64,000 nucleotides of DNA, from positions 1 through 64,000 of IMG/VR virus record IMGVR_UViG_3300005265_000549, one strand, 5' to 3'. Positions 61,464 through 64,000 of the stretch are shown here, piece after piece (the stretch's first letter is position 1; each line of letters starts with the position of its first letter). The notes below the pieces were generated by a model. It saw nothing but the letters and a program-made list of their open reading frames with translations, did not search any database and was not told where the DNA came from. The stretch comes from a virus. A program made the translations under genes and the position numbers.

Positions 61464-64000
61464 TCATTTTTGAATATTGATTACTATTAGTGGGAAATCT
61501 TTTTCCTCACTTACATTTTCAATTTTTTGTTTATAATCAATTAATTTTTCTAATTTAAAATTAATACTCTCATTATTTATCAAACTAAAATATTCTTTAT
61601 TTATTTTTCGTTTTTCACTAACATTTTCTAATTTTCTAAAAATAGTTTTATTTATTTTTTGTTTATCAAGAACTTCATAATAATTTTTCTCTAGAGGAAT
61701 TCTTAATAATTTTGTGAATATACTATTATTATTTATATGTCTGAAAATTGAAACATTTTCAATTTTTGAAAAATCAGAAATATTTTTAATTCTTGTTTTA
61801 AGTATTTCACCTAAATAATCCCATAATAAAATAATATCATTATTAATAAATTCTAATTCATTAATATTAGATAAAAATTCTCTATAACAAAAAATATCAA
61901 TATTTGAAAAATCAAAATTAACATTAATACTATTTTCAAATGTTTTTGTAATTATCGCATTGATTACATCAATGACAATATTATTATTTATATTATTTAG
62001 TAATTCAGAAATTTTAAATATTTGAATATCTGAAATATTTAAACTATTTAATTTATTAAATTCTAATAATCTTTCAATCGAAATAACAATATTATCATTA
62101 ATATTAAATTCAATATCATTAACACTATTAAATTCTCTATCTATATTAATTAATAATGATGATACATTAATATTATTATTAATATTTGAATTTATTGCCC
62201 AATAATTATATAAATTAAAAGTATTTAAATTAAATTGTAATTCTAATTGACTTAATAAATTTCTTTCAATTGAAACAATAATAATATTATTATTATTAAA
62301 TTCATTTTCAATATTAGAAATTATTTCTCTATCAACAGTAATATCAACATTTGTAATATCTAAAATTGAAGTTGCTTCACAAGAAAATTTATGAAGATTT
62401 TTAACTTCAATATCTTTTGAAGTAACAATATTATCTATTGTTGAAATTAATAATCTTTCATTTGAAACAATACTATTTGAAAGACTAATTATATTTTCAA
62501 CTTCAAATTTTCTTCTACTATGTTTTATTTCCCGTAAAACAACTGCTGCTGCATCTGAAGTAACAAAATATCCTAATGCTGGTTGAAGAAGAAGTTCTCT
62601 ATTATTAAGATATCTTATAACAAATGCATCAACAATATTTGTTTCTGTATTGATTTGAATATTTGCATTGAAAAATCTATCAGTAACTTCAATTGCATTA
62701 ACAATATTTGTTTCTGTATTGATTTGAATATTTGCATTTAATTCAATATTTCTAGAAACTATTACAATACTATTTGATAATGAAGTTTCTATTGAAATAT
62801 TTGAATTAAAAAATCTTTCAGTAACTGAAATTGCTTCAATATCTGATGCATCAATATTATTTTCAATGAATGCTACAAGTGGAATACCTGTAATTTCTGA
62901 TGCTTTAATATCATTAACATTAAATTCTATTTGAATATTAGAAGTTAATGCTTTTTCTTGTGCAATATAAATTTCTGAACATATAAATGAAGAATTTATT
63001 TCACAACTATAAGTTGAAGCAATATTAACATCACTACAAATAAATAATTCTTCGTGTCCTGGATAAAATACTTCATTTGGAAAAATTCTTTCACCAGGAT
63101 ATTTACTTTTTAATATATCTGCTTTTAAGAAAACATCTTTAACACTTTTAGCATCAATATCTGTAACTGTTATTTCATTATTAATTGTTGCTGATAATGA
63201 ATTTTCTAATGAAACATCTATATTATTATTAATAACAGTATGTCTAATTGTTGAACGTAAATTTATATCAGTAACTTCAATTGCATTAATTTTAGAACAA
63301 ACAAATTGATCTTGTAAACCAGGATAAAAACCATTATTAGGATAACTATTATTTGTTGGATAATCTTGTCTAAAAATATTAGCTTTAAATTGTCTAATAT
63401 TTGTTAATGAAATATCAGTTATAGAATAACAATTTTCAATAAATGCTACAAGTGGAATACCTGTTATTTCAACTGCTTCAATATTTGAAAGATTTATTAC
63501 TGATTGAATATTTGTATTAAAATCAGTAATAAAATAAAATTCAATATTTGAATTTATAAAATTAGTAAGAATATTAGTTCTTAAACTTGTTTCTGTGACT
63601 TCTTGAACATCTAAATTAGAAGTTATAAAATCATTGACAATATTTGAAATAAAATAATAATTATTTCTACAAAGTACTAGTGATATATCAAAATCATTTT
63701 TGATATCAGCAATTAATGGAATTATATTTTCAGCTATTGGAACTGATAATTTAACTGTATGTCTGATTATTGAACGTAAAGTTCTTTCAGTAGATTCAAT
63801 TGCTTTAGCTGATGAACAAACAAATTGATCTCTTAAACCAGGATAAAAATCATTATTAGGTAAATTTGATACTTTTGGATAAGTTTGTTTATGAATATCA
63901 GCAGCTAATAATCTTTCAACTGAAATACTAATTTCAGAATTATCAATAGTATTTTCAATAAATGAATTAAATAATATTCCTTGTTCTACTTCTACTTTTA
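61464..64000 (-). CDS. Large repetitive fibre-like protein, C-terminal 845 residues (runs off the right edge)
   Basis: In one minus-strand frame I traced about 1.1 kb upstream of the TGA at 61466-61464 codon by codon without a stop, and spot reading to 64000 remained in frame. The start lies outside the window. No in-frame ATG was seen, which is why ordinary ORF calling misses it. The sequence is a monotony of short beta-type units rich in I, N, S, E (NANIQINTETNIV, SVTERFFNSNI, EITGIPLVAFIEN, DQFVCSK, LRSTIRHTV). Nested repeats of 23 and 173 codons are listed separately. Probably a tail fibre, whisker or other elongated virion protein. Confidence 0.75.
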   Translation of the reverse strand, partial: KVEVEQGILFNSFIENTIDNSEISISVERLLAADIHKQTYPKVSNLPNNDFYPGLRDQFVCSSAKAIESTERTLRSIIRHTVKLSVPIAENIIPLIADIKNDFDISLVLCRNNYYFISNIVNDFITSNLDVQEVTETSLRTNILTNFINSNIEFYFITDFNTNIQSVINLSNIEAVEITGIPLVAFIENCYSITDISLTNIRQFKANIFRQDYPTNNSYPNNGFYPGLQDQFVCSKINAIEVTDINLRSTIRHTVINNNIDVSLENSLSATINNEITVTDIDAKSVKDVFLKADILKSKYPGERIFPNEVFYPGHEELFICSDVNIASTYSCEINSSFICSEIYIAQEKALTSNIQIEFNVNDIKASEITGIPLVAFIENNIDASDIEAISVTERFFNSNISIETSLSNSIVIVSRNIELNANIQINTETNIVNAIEVTDRFFNANIQINTETNIVDAFVIRYLNNRELLLQPALGYFVTSDAAAVVLREIKHSRRKFEVENIISLSNSIVSNERLLISTIDNIVTSKDIEVKNLHKFSCEATSILDITNVDITVDREIISNIENEFNNNNIIIVSIERNLLSQLELQFNLNTFNLYNYWAINSNINNNINVSSLLINIDREFNSVNDIEFNINDNIVISIERLLEFNKLNSLNISDIQIFKISELLNNINNNIVIDVINAIITKTFENSINVNFDFSNIDIFCYREFLSNINELEFINNDIILLWDYLGEILKTRIKNISDFSKIENVSIFRHINNNSIFTKLLRIPLEKNYYEVLDKQKINKTIFRKLENVSEKRKINKEYFSLINNESINFKLEKLIDYKQKIENVSEEKDFPLIVINIQK
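62631..62738 (-). repeat. 69-bp tandem repeat within the fibre-like gene
   Basis: A 39-base stretch (AACAATATTTGTTTCTGTAT and continuing) is identical at 62631-62669 and 62700-62738, period 69 bp, encoding 23-residue units containing A-N-I-Q-I-N-T-E-T-N-I-V. Confidence 0.9.
63241..63862 (-). repeat. 519-bp repeat unit within the fibre-like gene
   Basis: Blocks at 63241-63260 and 63295-63350 recur at 63760-63779 and 63814-63862 with constant offset 519 bp (173 codons), encoding LRS.IRHTV and FYPGL.DQFVCS. A further related block (GCTACAAGTGGAATACCTGT at 62872 and 63445) is offset 573 bp, so the units differ in length. Confidence 0.8.

Noticed and set aside
62581-63900. CRISPR array suggested by recurring short repeats
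   Set aside because: Repeats are in one open frame, have multiples of three as periods and encode recurring protein units; no palindromic repeat with unique spacers.

Overview
The window is a segment of a very AT-rich, T4-like contractile-tailed bacteriophage (myovirus). The evidence is a set of recognisable T4-type genes. On the plus strand these are the sliding clamp (gp45), clamp loader (gp44/gp62), RegA repressor and ssDNA-binding protein (gp32). On the minus strand they are the neck proteins (gp13, gp14), small and large terminase (gp16, gp17), tail sheath and tube (gp18, gp19), a gp15-like protein, a gp26-like baseplate protein and a probable tape measure. Genes are tightly packed, often with ATGA or TAATG overlaps. 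Two envelope-type genes, a tetraheme cytochrome c3-like protein and a PEP-CTERM protein, suggest a Gram-negative host with multiheme cytochromes and an exosortase, for example a desulfobacterial or Geobacter-like lineage. That host call is inference.

Layout. 1-1.4 kb: a broken Ro60-like (TROVE + VWA) gene running in from the left edge. 1.4-5.1 kb: a tRNA island with at least nine sound or near-sound tRNAs (Pro, Cys, Leu, Met, Lys, Arg, Ile x2, Asn), several degenerate tRNA-like sequences, and inserted cargo genes. 5.1-25 kb: an early/middle region of many small genes plus metabolic and nucleic-acid enzymes: ThyX, J-domain protein, DUF932, HAD phosphatase, Prs-like enzyme with NAMPT, KH protein, phosphoribosyltransferase, Rnl2-type RNA ligase, MazG-like, NAD-dependent DNA ligase, RlaP-like nucleotidyltransferase and P-loop kinases. 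This region also holds a structured small-RNA locus and a complete tmRNA gene. Six near-identical sigma70-type promoters with a conserved 17-bp spacer punctuate the first 25 kb; a second TTTACA-N17-TATAAT-like class is more widespread.

25-37 kb: a block beginning with two genes whose start sites are buried in hairpins (one is a gp23/gp24-like capsid protein). It continues with a run of proteins that share a short N-terminal signature (M-x-x-F/Y-K-x-F/Y-L-x-E) resembling the T4 capsid-targeting sequence with an L/I-x-E prohead-protease site. The run includes a ligase-fold protein, a PD-(D/E)XK-like nuclease, a nucleotidyltransferase-like protein, a 1285-residue PARP-like ADP-ribosyltransferase, an NMN adenylyltransferase-like protein, a zinc ribbon and a P-loop kinase. 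I propose this is a virion-packaged, injected effector set. 37-42 kb: QueD, QueE, a PTPS-like protein, a glycosyltransferase, FolE and a DpdA-like transglycosylase, which predicts 7-deazaguanine DNA modification. 42-48.3 kb: replication proteins, closed by a strong terminator where the convergent late region begins.

48.3-64 kb (minus strand): packaging, neck, tail and fibre genes, with an EDxHD-type homing endonuclease inserted between tail sheath and tail tube, ending in a large repetitive fibre-like ORF that runs off the right edge.

The genes suggest coherent strategies. NAD+ is rebuilt (Prs-like + NAMPT, plus an NMNAT) and used (PARP-like enzyme, NAD-dependent ligase). RNA is repaired and translation supported (RNA ligase, kinase, nucleotidyltransferase, tRNAs, tmRNA). 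DNA is probably masked by deazaguanine bases. No database search was possible: family names rest on motif recognition, and promoters and RNA structures were read by eye.
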